A DNA stretch of 64,000 nt from Magnetococcales bacterium (lineage in GTDB: Bacteria; Pseudomonadota; Magnetococcia; Magnetococcales; Magnetaquicoccaceae): positions 1 to 64,000 of the forward strand of contig JADGAZ010000023.1 in the NCBI GenBank assembly GCA_015231755.1, written 5' to 3'. Under the pieces are notes generated by a model. The model searched no databases. It had not been told where the DNA came from and was given only the letters and a program-made list of their open reading frames with translations. This document shows, in pieces, positions 8,973-15,976 of the stretch. The stretch's first letter is position 1. The number at the start of each line of letters is the position of its first letter. Both the position numbers and the translations under genes were made by a program.

Positions 8973-9850
8973 AGCATCAGGCCTTCGGTGATGGTGGTGC
9001 AAGACTCCTGGATCTGACGGCACAGTCGGGTGGCCGGTTCTGCGGATGGGGGGGTGTTCAGCAGTTGATGAATGATCGCCACCTCGCGGCGGGGAATGCG
9101 CGCTTCGGCCTCGCCGGCGGTCTCCCGTTTGGCCAGCAGCGCGCCGAGGGCCTGGGCGAGTGGCGCCTGTTGACGCATGTGATCGATGGGAGGCGGTGGG
9201 CTTGTCTGGCACAGGGTCTGGAGCAATAGGGTCCAGCGGCCCAGATGGTGATAGACCATCCATTTTGGGTCCAGGGTCGGTGGCTGGACCGTGCGTTGAT
9301 GCATCAGATCCCAACCCGCCTGGGATCCGGCCACAAAGGCTTTGCGGATCGGCGCCGGGTCATCCGCATCCGCAAAACCGAGGGCCATGGTTTTCTCCTG
9401 GCCCGACAGCGGCAGGGTTGCGTTCGGGTTTTGTGGCATCCCCTGGAGCAGAGCGGTTTGATAGGCCCTGGAGAGCAGGTCGGGCAGGTCGGGGGCGAAC
9501 GGATCCCAGGAGATCCAAACCAGCATCAGCCCTGCCGCCAGGGCCAGGGCACCTAACGCGGGCCGCTGGAACCCCCGGCGGAACAGGATCAGCTTGCCGA
9601 TCGATTGGGGCGGTTGCAGGGCCGCGGTCCCCAGCCAGGCCCGATAACAGTCGGAACACTGGTCGAGATGTTCCAGCAACCCGGTTCTCTGACCGGCGGG
9701 CAACCGTCCCTCCACCAAGGCGGCCAGACTGGCGGCGGCAGGACAGTTTTCAGGCTTTTCCTGCGATCTTCCCGCCGCCAGGGTGAGCAGCACTTCCAGG
9801 TGTTGTGCGGGTTCTGGCTTCAGCGGTTTCCGGATTGGCAAAACGTTCAT
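8969..9850 (-). CDS. Putative anti-sigma factor with zinc-finger N-terminus and one membrane helix
   Basis: The 293-residue product has an N-terminal zf-HC2-like segment: a Cys in 'ENCPAAASLAALVEGRLP' and 'LEHLDQCSDCYRAWLG', giving the H-x3-C-x2-C pattern of zinc anti-sigma domains. One membrane helix follows ('ALGALALAAGLMLVWISW', ~residues 95-115), then a ~175-residue presumably periplasmic region with no motif I recognise. The partner is presumably the sigma-like protein encoded just upstream. ATG 9850 overlaps the stop codon of the 35-residue ORF (ATGA) and its own stop overlaps the start of the peptidase gene, so all are translationally coupled. Assignment as anti-sigma rests on domain layout and position. 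Confidence 0.75.
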   Translation of the reverse strand: MNVLPIRKPLKPEPAQHLEVLLTLAAGRSQEKPENCPAAASLAALVEGRLPAGQRTGLLEHLDQCSDCYRAWLGTAALQPPQSIGKLILFRRGFQRPALGALALAAGLMLVWISWDPFAPDLPDLLSRAYQTALLQGMPQNPNATLPLSGQEKTMALGFADADDPAPIRKAFVAGSQAGWDLMHQRTVQPPTLDPKWMVYHHLGRWTLLLQTLCQTSPPPPIDHMRQQAPLAQALGALLAKRETAGEAEARIPRREVAIIHQLLNTPPSAEPATRLCRQIQESCTTITEGLML

Positions 9851-9954
9851 CGTCCCACCATGAGCGCTCCAGGTTGGATACGGAAAGGTTGACCCCGATG
9901 CCGGCTTTTGTGGCGAGGGTCCATCTGTTCATACAGACGGCAACGGCGGACCAT
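9847..9954 (-). CDS. Possible 35-residue Arg-rich coupled small protein
   Basis: An ATG at 9954 is preceded by AAAGGAG about 11 bases upstream and opens a 35-codon frame. Its TGA overlaps the ATG of the anti-sigma gene (ATGA). The peptide is basic (many Arg and His, one Cys) with no transmembrane segment. It lies between the sigma and anti-sigma genes, 17 bases after the sigma stop codon. It could be a real microprotein, or a leader frame whose translation carries ribosomes to the anti-sigma start. No homology could be judged by eye. Confidence 0.4.
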   Translation of the reverse strand: MVRRCRLYEQMDPRHKSRHRGQPFRIQPGALMVGR

Positions 9955-9971
9955 TTGTATCGCCTCTCCTT

Positions 9972-10937
9972 TCAGAAATCGTGTTCCGGGGTGAGCAGGC
10001 CATGCACCATTTCCGCCAATCCGGCCTGTTCCAAAGCCTTGCGGATGCGGGCCAGAAGACGGCGCTGCCTGCCATAGACCTGATTGCCATTCAAGCCGAG
10101 CAGACGGGCTGCGGCGTCCACCTCCAGACAATCCTGGTACAGCAGTTTGAGCAGCAGGCGTTCCTCGCTGTCGAGTTTGAGCATGGCGTTGAGCTTTTCC
10201 AGGACAATCCGTCCTGACTGGCCTTCCGAGGCGGGAATGGCGGCATCGCTGGTGAGAAAACGGTGGACAGCCAGCAGGATCTCTTCGCGTTGTTGCACCA
10301 TCTTGAGTTCTTCCGGGGAGAGACGGTGCAAGGTGGTGCCCGGTCCCGCCAGATCATCCAGTAGTTCGTCTTCGGTGGAGATTTCCGAAACCGAGGATTT
10401 GCCGCAATCGGTGGCCCGTTTCAAGATGGTATTGATGGCGGCCCAGATGGTGGTCTCGCTGCGTCCTCCCGGCGCGGAATGGCTGAGAAATTCCAGCACG
10501 TGGGAGACCGGCATGCGTTCCAGGCACAGCAGACGATAGACCTCTTCCAGGAACGGCCCCTGATCGGCGATCCATTGGGGAATGTGGAGGCGTCCGAACC
10601 GGACTCTGGAAAAGTCTTCCAGCATGCGCCAGGCAATCTGGGTGAAGAAGGTGGCAAAAGAGGCGGTGGCACGACCTTCGTAGGCCCGCAGGGGGCCCCA
10701 ATTGTTTTTCGCCATGGCTTCTTGGGTAAAGAGCATGGCCTCGTCGGCCACATTGGCATCGACAAAGCGGCGTTTTGCAAGGGTTTCCAGGCGTTGCCAC
10801 TGTTGCAGAAAAAGCTCCCGGAAATCTTTCGCGGCATCTGTCACAGCAAGGTCTGCTCTTTGGGAAAAGGCCAACAAAAAAATCAGGTTGTGGATACGCG
10901 TACATTCTAGCCAAGGGTATGCGAAAAAGAAAGCCAT
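9972..10937 (-). CDS. ECF-like sigma-70 family protein
   Basis: The 321-residue product has a region-2-like segment near 'ATASFATFFTQIAWRMLEDF' and a C-terminal region-4 helix-turn-helix ('LLYQDCLEVDAAARLLGL' followed by 'NQVYGRQRRLLARIR'). This is the layout of an extracytoplasmic-function sigma factor with a longer than usual middle section. The anti-sigma-like gene downstream supports the call. The start is uncertain because the frame runs on to 11450, into the divergent gene. ATG 10937 has AAGGAGG 12 bases upstream. GTG 10844, just before the conserved region, has no clear ribosome binding site. The signal and target promoters are unknown. Confidence 0.72.
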   Translation of the reverse strand: MAFFFAYPWLECTRIHNLIFLLAFSQRADLAVTDAAKDFRELFLQQWQRLETLAKRRFVDANVADEAMLFTQEAMAKNNWGPLRAYEGRATASFATFFTQIAWRMLEDFSRVRFGRLHIPQWIADQGPFLEEVYRLLCLERMPVSHVLEFLSHSAPGGRSETTIWAAINTILKRATDCGKSSVSEISTEDELLDDLAGPGTTLHRLSPEELKMVQQREEILLAVHRFLTSDAAIPASEGQSGRIVLEKLNAMLKLDSEERLLLKLLYQDCLEVDAAARLLGLNGNQVYGRQRRLLARIRKALEQAGLAEMVHGLLTPEHDF

Positions 10938-11118
10938 GCCAGGCGTTTCCCTCCTTCCGGAATGGTCAGATCCAAGCCGCCAAAAAAAATTCAAAAGACC
11001 CGACAATATCGGAAACGGGTGCCGTCCATATTGGCAAGACCGAAGCACAAGGCGGTTGAACCAACAATCCAAGTCGATTGAACGACATAAAACCATACAC
11101 GATAAAGGGAAGAAAACG

Positions 11119-11622
11119 ATGAACAAGATTGGTGTGCGCATGGCGGTGATGATGGCTTCTTTTGTTCTGTCCGGTGTGGCCATCGCCGGCCATGAAACGT
11201 CTGCCACTGGTGCTGCCGGGCAAACGGTGGCCGCGGCAGCCGACGCCAAGAAATCGCCCCAGGAGACGGGAAAAGGGGTGACCGGAGCGGAGGCGAAGCA
11301 GAATACGGCCAAGGCGGGCACCGAAGCCCCCGCCACCGGCGTGGCCGGGCAAACGGTGGCCGCGGCGGTGGATGGCAAAGGTACTCCCAACGAAGTCGGC
11401 AAAGCCGCGGCGGTGACGGAGACGAAAACAACGGCCATGACCGATGGCAAAAAGGCTCCTCAGACTGCCGGCAAGGGTGTGACGGTGGCGGATGCCAAGG
11501 ATGCCAAGAAGAACGCCCAGCCGGATGCGAACCAATCCAAACCCGACGCCGCAGCCAAGGGGGAGGCCAAAACCAAGGCCCCCGCGCCAACCGGTGCGAA
11601 GGACGGCAATGCCAGAAAATAG
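11119..11622 (+). CDS. Exported Ala/Lys-rich low-complexity protein
   Basis: The 167-residue product starts with a signal peptide ('MNKIGVRMAVMMASFVLSG', cut near 'AIAG'). The rest is almost entirely Ala, Lys, Gly, Thr, Asp and Pro, in three imperfect units containing 'AGQTVAAA', 'GKGV' and similar blocks. No domain is recognised. It resembles Lys/Ala-rich disordered envelope or histone-H1-like proteins only in composition. ATG 11119 follows an AAGGGAAG ribosome binding site. The gene is divergent from the sigma factor gene. Confidence 0.7.
   Translation: MNKIGVRMAVMMASFVLSGVAIAGHETSATGAAGQTVAAAADAKKSPQETGKGVTGAEAKQNTAKAGTEAPATGVAGQTVAAAVDGKGTPNEVGKAAAVTETKTTAMTDGKKAPQTAGKGVTVADAKDAKKNAQPDANQSKPDAAAKGEAKTKAPAPTGAKDGNARK
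11214..11366 (+). repeat. Direct repeat inside the Ala/Lys-rich gene
   Basis: A run of about 23 bases beginning GCCGGGCAAACGGTGG occurs near 11214 and again near 11343, about 129 bases apart. It encodes the repeated AGQTVAAA block, pointing to internal duplication. Confidence 0.65.
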
Positions 11623-11706
11623 TGTTTGTCGGTTGCCGACCAAGCACTAAAGATCGGGAATGGTCACTGGCATTCATTGGGTGATCGGTTTTTCCGGTCT
11701 GGCTCC

Positions 11707-11727
11707 GGGGGGCGTCAAACGCCCCCC
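11707..11727 (+). terminator. GC-rich hairpin after the Ala/Lys-rich gene
   Basis: GGGGGGCGT (11707-11715) pairs with ACGCCCCCC (11719-11727) around a 3-base loop. It lies between two plus-strand genes. The stem is short and very GC-rich with no T-run. Confidence 0.5.
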
Positions 11728-11786
11728 TCAACTCCTGGACCGATGGCAGACTTCAACCGGATCATTTTTTTGAGGGAGACAGGCAC

Positions 11787-12215
11787 ATGAAAACATGGAT
11801 GGCGGGACTGGTTGTGGCAGGCTTGTTGACAATGCCGGCCTTGGCCCGGGCAGATGGTGGGGGTTTTGGTACCGGGATCGGAGCCTTGGGTGGCGCTTTG
11901 GTGGGCAGTCTGTCCGGCCCCCACAAGAATCAGGCGGAAAACGCCATGATCGGCGCTTTCGCCGGAGGGTTGCTGGGAAGCATGATCGATCATCAGGATC
12001 GGCATTACGTCCCATCCACCACTTACGGGAACACCTATTGGAGCGGAGCGGGCTATGTGGTGACCGAACCGTCGGCCCGGAGTGTGATCGTGCATCAACC
12101 CGCTCCCCGGTACGGGATCGTGCATTCCGAGCGGGCCTATTATCGGGACTGGGCGCCACGGGAGCGTCATCATTGGAGAGAGGACCGGCACCATCACAGA
12201 GACCATCGTTGGTAG
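11787..12215 (+). CDS. Glycine-zipper exported protein with His/Arg-rich tail
   Basis: The 142-residue product has a signal peptide ('MKTWMAGLVVAGLLTMPALA'). A Gly-rich segment of two helices with GxxxG spacing follows ('GTGIGALGGALVGSLSG' and 'AMIGAFAGGLLGSMID'), the pattern of glycine-zipper 2TM proteins of the outer membrane or envelope. The C-terminal third is rich in Tyr, His and Arg and ends in a His/Arg cluster that could bind metal or nucleic acid. ATG 11787 is preceded by GAGGGAG. It probably sits in the envelope; the specific role is unknown. Confidence 0.8.
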   Translation: MKTWMAGLVVAGLLTMPALARADGGGFGTGIGALGGALVGSLSGPHKNQAENAMIGAFAGGLLGSMIDHQDRHYVPSTTYGNTYWSGAGYVVTEPSARSVIVHQPAPRYGIVHSERAYYRDWAPRERHHWREDRHHHRDHRW

Positions 12216-12405
12216 CACCGGGAGTGACGACACGGCATCTTTATCAGAAACGGGAGCGTTTGTGCGATGTGCGACAGGTGGGTCGGGTGGACAGCCAAAG
12301 TGATGGTCCCGGCGGGAAGGACAGGCATCCTGTTTTTCAACGTGAGGAATTCCGCAGCTTTTCTGGCCACCTGTACCCGTTGGGACCGGATTGTGATCCG
12401 TGTAT

Positions 12406-12430
12406 GACCGGATGCGGAGATCATCCGGTC
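12406..12430. terminator. Hairpin at the convergent end of the secretion operon
   Basis: GACCGGAT (12406-12413) and ATCCGGTC (12423-12430) form an 8-base stem around a 9-base loop, overlapping the stop codon of the HlyD-like gene. It lies between convergent transcription units. No T-run is visible. Confidence 0.4.
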
Positions 12431-13820
12431 AGGGTTCGCGCAATCCCTCATCCAGCATGCGAATCAGGGGATACAGAAAATACGAAATCACCGAACGGCG
12501 TCCCACCTTGATCTCCGCGGTCAGAGCCATTCCGGGCAAAAGGTGGGTATCGGCGGCAACCTGGGTCAACGTCATCGGTCCTGTCTCAAGACGGCCCATG
12601 TAGAAACTCTCCCCTTTGACAACCGCCACCTGCTGGGAACGGGAAAAGGCGTCTTGACTGAACGTGCGCAGGGTCGCATCCAGGGTGCCGTGTTTTTGAA
12701 AGGGAAAGGCATCCAGCTTGATTTTGGCCGGGTCGCCTACCCGCAGCAAACCGATGTCCGATGGGTCCACCTCGACTTCCGCTTCCAAAGGAGTATGCAA
12801 AGGTACCAGCGTGAACAACGGTTCGGCTTCCCGCACCACCGACCCGACGGAACGTTTGGCCACCTCCAGAACAACCGCGTCCACCGGAGCGGTCAGGCTG
12901 ATGAGTTCCTGTTTGCGTTGCGCCTTGTCCAGTTGATCTTTGGCTACGGCGCGTTCCCGGCGGGCCACCACCAGCTCTTCCGCGATCTTTTGCAGCCATT
13001 CCCGGCTGAACGCCTCTTGTTCGGCGGCCACCGATGCCAGATTCCGCTCCACTTCTTTGCCGCGATGGGTCGCCTGTTGCAACTGCTGTTGCAGATTCAT
13101 CAAGGTTTCTTTGGATTCCAACACCTTGAGCAGGGATCCATGGGTGTCCTTGTAGGACTCCTCGTAAATCTTCAGCAGTTCCTGAAGATTCCGGATGCGG
13201 TTTTGCAGGGCGCGCATTTCGTCTTCCGCCCCTTGCAGCGTGATGCCGAATCGTTTGGAAGTCTCGGCAAACTGGGCCATGCGCGCGGCATGGTTGGCTT
13301 GACGCTCCCGGTACAATTGCTCTTGCAAGAGTGCGTCGGCGGCCGCGGTGAATCGGGGTGGTTTGGCTTGCAACTCTGCGTCCAGGCGTTCGATTTGGAC
13401 ATTCAGACTGTTCAGGCGCATTTCCAGTTGATTGACATCGGCGGTCGCGAAGGTGGGATCCAACGTGCCCAACACCTCTCCTTGTCTGACCATCCGTCCT
13501 TCCCGCACATCGATACTGCGGATCACCGATGTTTCCAGGGGTTGCAACACCACCGATCCGGTCGTGGTCACCAGCTTGCCCCGGGCCACGACAATCCGAT
13601 CCACCTCCGAAAAGGTGGCCCACAGCACGGCGGTAATCATCAAGGTGGTCAGCAGATACAGCACCACGCCCACCCCCCGGTGCACGGGTTCCATTTCGAT
13701 CTCGGCGGCATCCGACAGAAAAGGGCGCGCCACCGCCGGCACGGCGGAAAGCGATGACGCGTCCGCGTGTGTCGTCTCTGCCGTACCTTTTTTCAGCGTC
13801 GATAGAGCTGTTTTTCCCAT
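12429..13820 (-). CDS. HlyD-family membrane fusion protein of type I secretion
   Basis: The product of about 463 residues has a cytoplasmic N-terminus and one membrane helix ('GVVLYLLTTLMITAVLW', ~residues 55-75). A lipoyl/barrel-sandwich half follows ('VRSIDVREG'-type), then a long coiled-coil hairpin (Gln/Glu/Arg-rich, ~120-300) and a C-terminal beta-barrel. The end 'ISYFLYPLIRMLDEGLREP' is typical of HlyD/LapC-type adaptors. It would link the inner-membrane ABC exporter to a TolC-like channel, which is not encoded here. ATG 13820 lies inside the 3' end of the ABC gene (28-base overlap). An in-frame ATG at 13841 is an alternative. Confidence 0.9.
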   Translation of the reverse strand: MGKTALSTLKKGTAETTHADASSLSAVPAVARPFLSDAAEIEMEPVHRGVGVVLYLLTTLMITAVLWATFSEVDRIVVARGKLVTTTGSVVLQPLETSVIRSIDVREGRMVRQGEVLGTLDPTFATADVNQLEMRLNSLNVQIERLDAELQAKPPRFTAAADALLQEQLYRERQANHAARMAQFAETSKRFGITLQGAEDEMRALQNRIRNLQELLKIYEESYKDTHGSLLKVLESKETLMNLQQQLQQATHRGKEVERNLASVAAEQEAFSREWLQKIAEELVVARRERAVAKDQLDKAQRKQELISLTAPVDAVVLEVAKRSVGSVVREAEPLFTLVPLHTPLEAEVEVDPSDIGLLRVGDPAKIKLDAFPFQKHGTLDATLRTFSQDAFSRSQQVAVVKGESFYMGRLETGPMTLTQVAADTHLLPGMALTAEIKVGRRSVISYFLYPLIRMLDEGLREP

Positions 13821-15934
13821 AATTGCCTGTACAAACCGCATGTTTCCAAAAGATTGGTATGGGTATCCATGGCAATGATGCGTCCGTTGTCCATCACGGC
13901 GATGGCCTGACACAACGTCAACGTGGTCAAACGATGCGATACCAGGATCACCGTGCGACCAGACGCGATGCTGGCCAGGTTTTCCATGACCATGGCTTCG
14001 CTTTCCGGATCCAGGGCGCTGGTGGCCTCGTCCAGGATCAGGATCGGTGGTTTGGGCAACAAGGCGCGGGCCAGAGCAATGCGCTGTTTTTGTCCGCCGG
14101 ACAGATTGGCGGCATTTTCCTCCAGCAGCGTATCAAACCCTTGTGGCAACCGTTCGATGAATTCGATCGCCCCGGCCAGAAAGGCCGCATGGGTGATTTC
14201 TTCCAGGGTGGCATCCGGTTTGGTCACGCCGATGTTTTCTCGCACGGAGCCGCGAAACAGAAAATTATCCTGCAAGACCACACCGATCTGACGGCGCAAA
14301 AAGGCCAGATCCAGTTCCCGGATATCCACGCCATCCAGACGGATCAGCCCTTCTTGAATGGGATACATGCCTTGGATCAATTTGGTCAGGGAGGATTTGC
14401 CCGAACCGGTGCGGCCCACCAACCCCAAAAGAGTGCCCGCCGGCAGGGTCAACTGGATGCGATCCAGCACCGGAGTGGTGCTGGTGGCATAACGGAACGT
14501 CACCTGTTGCAATTCAATGCGGCCCCGCAGGATGGGCGTCAGTCCCGCCCGCCCCAAGGGTCTTTCGGAAGGGTGGTTCATCACCGTGGCGAGCATGCTG
14601 ACGGATAATGCGGTTTCTTGATACTCTTGCACCAAAGAGACGATCTGCACCAGCGGCGTCACCACCCGACCCGCCAACATCTGAAAAGCCACCAAAGCCC
14701 CGACGCTCAACTCCTTGGCAAAAACATCGCTGGCCCCCCAATAGACCACGCTCACGGTGAGCATCTGTTCCAGGAATTGCACCAGGGCCTGGGCGGTGAT
14801 GGCAATTTTTCCGACACGGTAATGCATTCTGACGGCCTGGGCGGATTTTTGTTCCCAATGGCGGCGTTTGACCGGTTCGATCGCGGAGGCCTTGACGGTT
14901 TTCATCCCCTGGATGGTTTCGACCAGAAATCCTTGTCGTTCGGCCTCCGCATGGTACAACGCCCGCAATCCGAGACGGAACGGACCGATCACCACCCAGA
15001 TGGCCATGGCGATCATCACGGCGATCAACAAGGTCACAAACGTCAGCTTGACGCTATAGAAAAACAACAAGGGAATGAAAACGAACAGGCCTACAGAATC
15101 CAGCAGGGTCAACAAGAGACGACCCGTCAAGAATTGTCTGATTTTTTCCACCTGCTGCAAATGACGCACCGTCACCCCGGAAGTGGAGGCGTCGAAATAA
15201 TCAACCGGCAGGCTCAACAGATGGCCGAAGGTCCGGGTGGCCAAGCGTATATCGATCTTGTTGGTGGCCGAAAGCAACAAAAACTGACGCAACCAGGAAA
15301 AAACCGCATTGAACAACAGCGCCAGCACGATGCCCCCCGTCAGAATCTGCAAGGTGGCTTCGCTGTGATGGACCAATACCTTGTCGATCACCAACTGGAA
15401 AAAGATCGGTACCGCCAGGGCCAGGACGATCATCACCACGGCGGCAACCGCGACATCGCGCAACGCCTTGCCTTGACGGAGCAGTTCCGGCACAAACCAA
15501 CGAATGCCAAAAGGCTGCCGGGTATCGTTCCAGGCGTAGTGCCGTTTCAGCAGAATGGCGTCCCCGTGCCAGTTGGACAGGAAAGCGTCCCGTTCCACCA
15601 GAAACAGCGCCGTGGTATTGGACAACGGATCAAAGACCGCAACCGCCTCCCGATCCTGTCGTACACCCGCCACCACCACGCTGTTGCCATTGGCCAAGCG
15701 GACCATCAGGGGATAGACCCCTTGCAACCGGGTCAGTTCATCCCAAGTCAGCGTTACCTTTTTGGCCTTGAGACCGAGTTCCGTGGCCATTCTTACCAGC
15801 GTGACCGCCTCCGGTTCCGTGGCATCCAGGGCGTATTCATGCACCAGTCGTTCCACAGAGGTCGATACACCGTGATGGGTGGCGATACTTACCAGACAGC
15901 GCACCGCACTATGGGAAGAACCTGTCGTCGTCAT
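13793..15934 (-). CDS. Type I secretion ABC transporter with C39-like domain
   Basis: The 713-residue product has an N-terminal peptidase-C39-like domain (~1-135), six membrane spans (~155-430) and an ATPase domain. The ATPase domain has Walker A 'GRTGSGKSS' near residue 506, signature 'LSGGQKQR' near 610 and Walker B 'ILILDEATSAL' near 631. The C39-like domain has Ser where the catalytic Cys of leader-cutting exporters stands; 'SAVRCLVSIATHHG' aligns with the 'CGxACLxMIxxxHG' motif. It therefore resembles the non-proteolytic domain of HlyB-type exporters, which bind substrates carrying an uncleaved C-terminal signal. It sits between its partner HlyD gene and the two cargo-like genes upstream, all on the minus strand. 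Confidence 0.93.
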   Translation of the reverse strand: MTTTGSSHSAVRCLVSIATHHGVSTSVERLVHEYALDATEPEAVTLVRMATELGLKAKKVTLTWDELTRLQGVYPLMVRLANGNSVVVAGVRQDREAVAVFDPLSNTTALFLVERDAFLSNWHGDAILLKRHYAWNDTRQPFGIRWFVPELLRQGKALRDVAVAAVVMIVLALAVPIFFQLVIDKVLVHHSEATLQILTGGIVLALLFNAVFSWLRQFLLLSATNKIDIRLATRTFGHLLSLPVDYFDASTSGVTVRHLQQVEKIRQFLTGRLLLTLLDSVGLFVFIPLLFFYSVKLTFVTLLIAVMIAMAIWVVIGPFRLGLRALYHAEAERQGFLVETIQGMKTVKASAIEPVKRRHWEQKSAQAVRMHYRVGKIAITAQALVQFLEQMLTVSVVYWGASDVFAKELSVGALVAFQMLAGRVVTPLVQIVSLVQEYQETALSVSMLATVMNHPSERPLGRAGLTPILRGRIELQQVTFRYATSTTPVLDRIQLTLPAGTLLGLVGRTGSGKSSLTKLIQGMYPIQEGLIRLDGVDIRELDLAFLRRQIGVVLQDNFLFRGSVRENIGVTKPDATLEEITHAAFLAGAIEFIERLPQGFDTLLEENAANLSGGQKQRIALARALLPKPPILILDEATSALDPESEAMVMENLASIASGRTVILVSHRLTTLTLCQAIAVMDNGRIIAMDTHTNLLETCGLYRQLWEKQLYRR

Positions 15935-15976
15935 AATCAGGCTTTGATCACTTGGAAATGTGACGTTGGCGACGGG

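Noticed and set aside
11078-11106. TTGAAC-17-GATAAA promoter-like pair before the Ala/Lys-rich gene
   Set aside because: Spacing is good, but the predicted start of transcription falls on the ribosome binding site and the -10 match is only partial.
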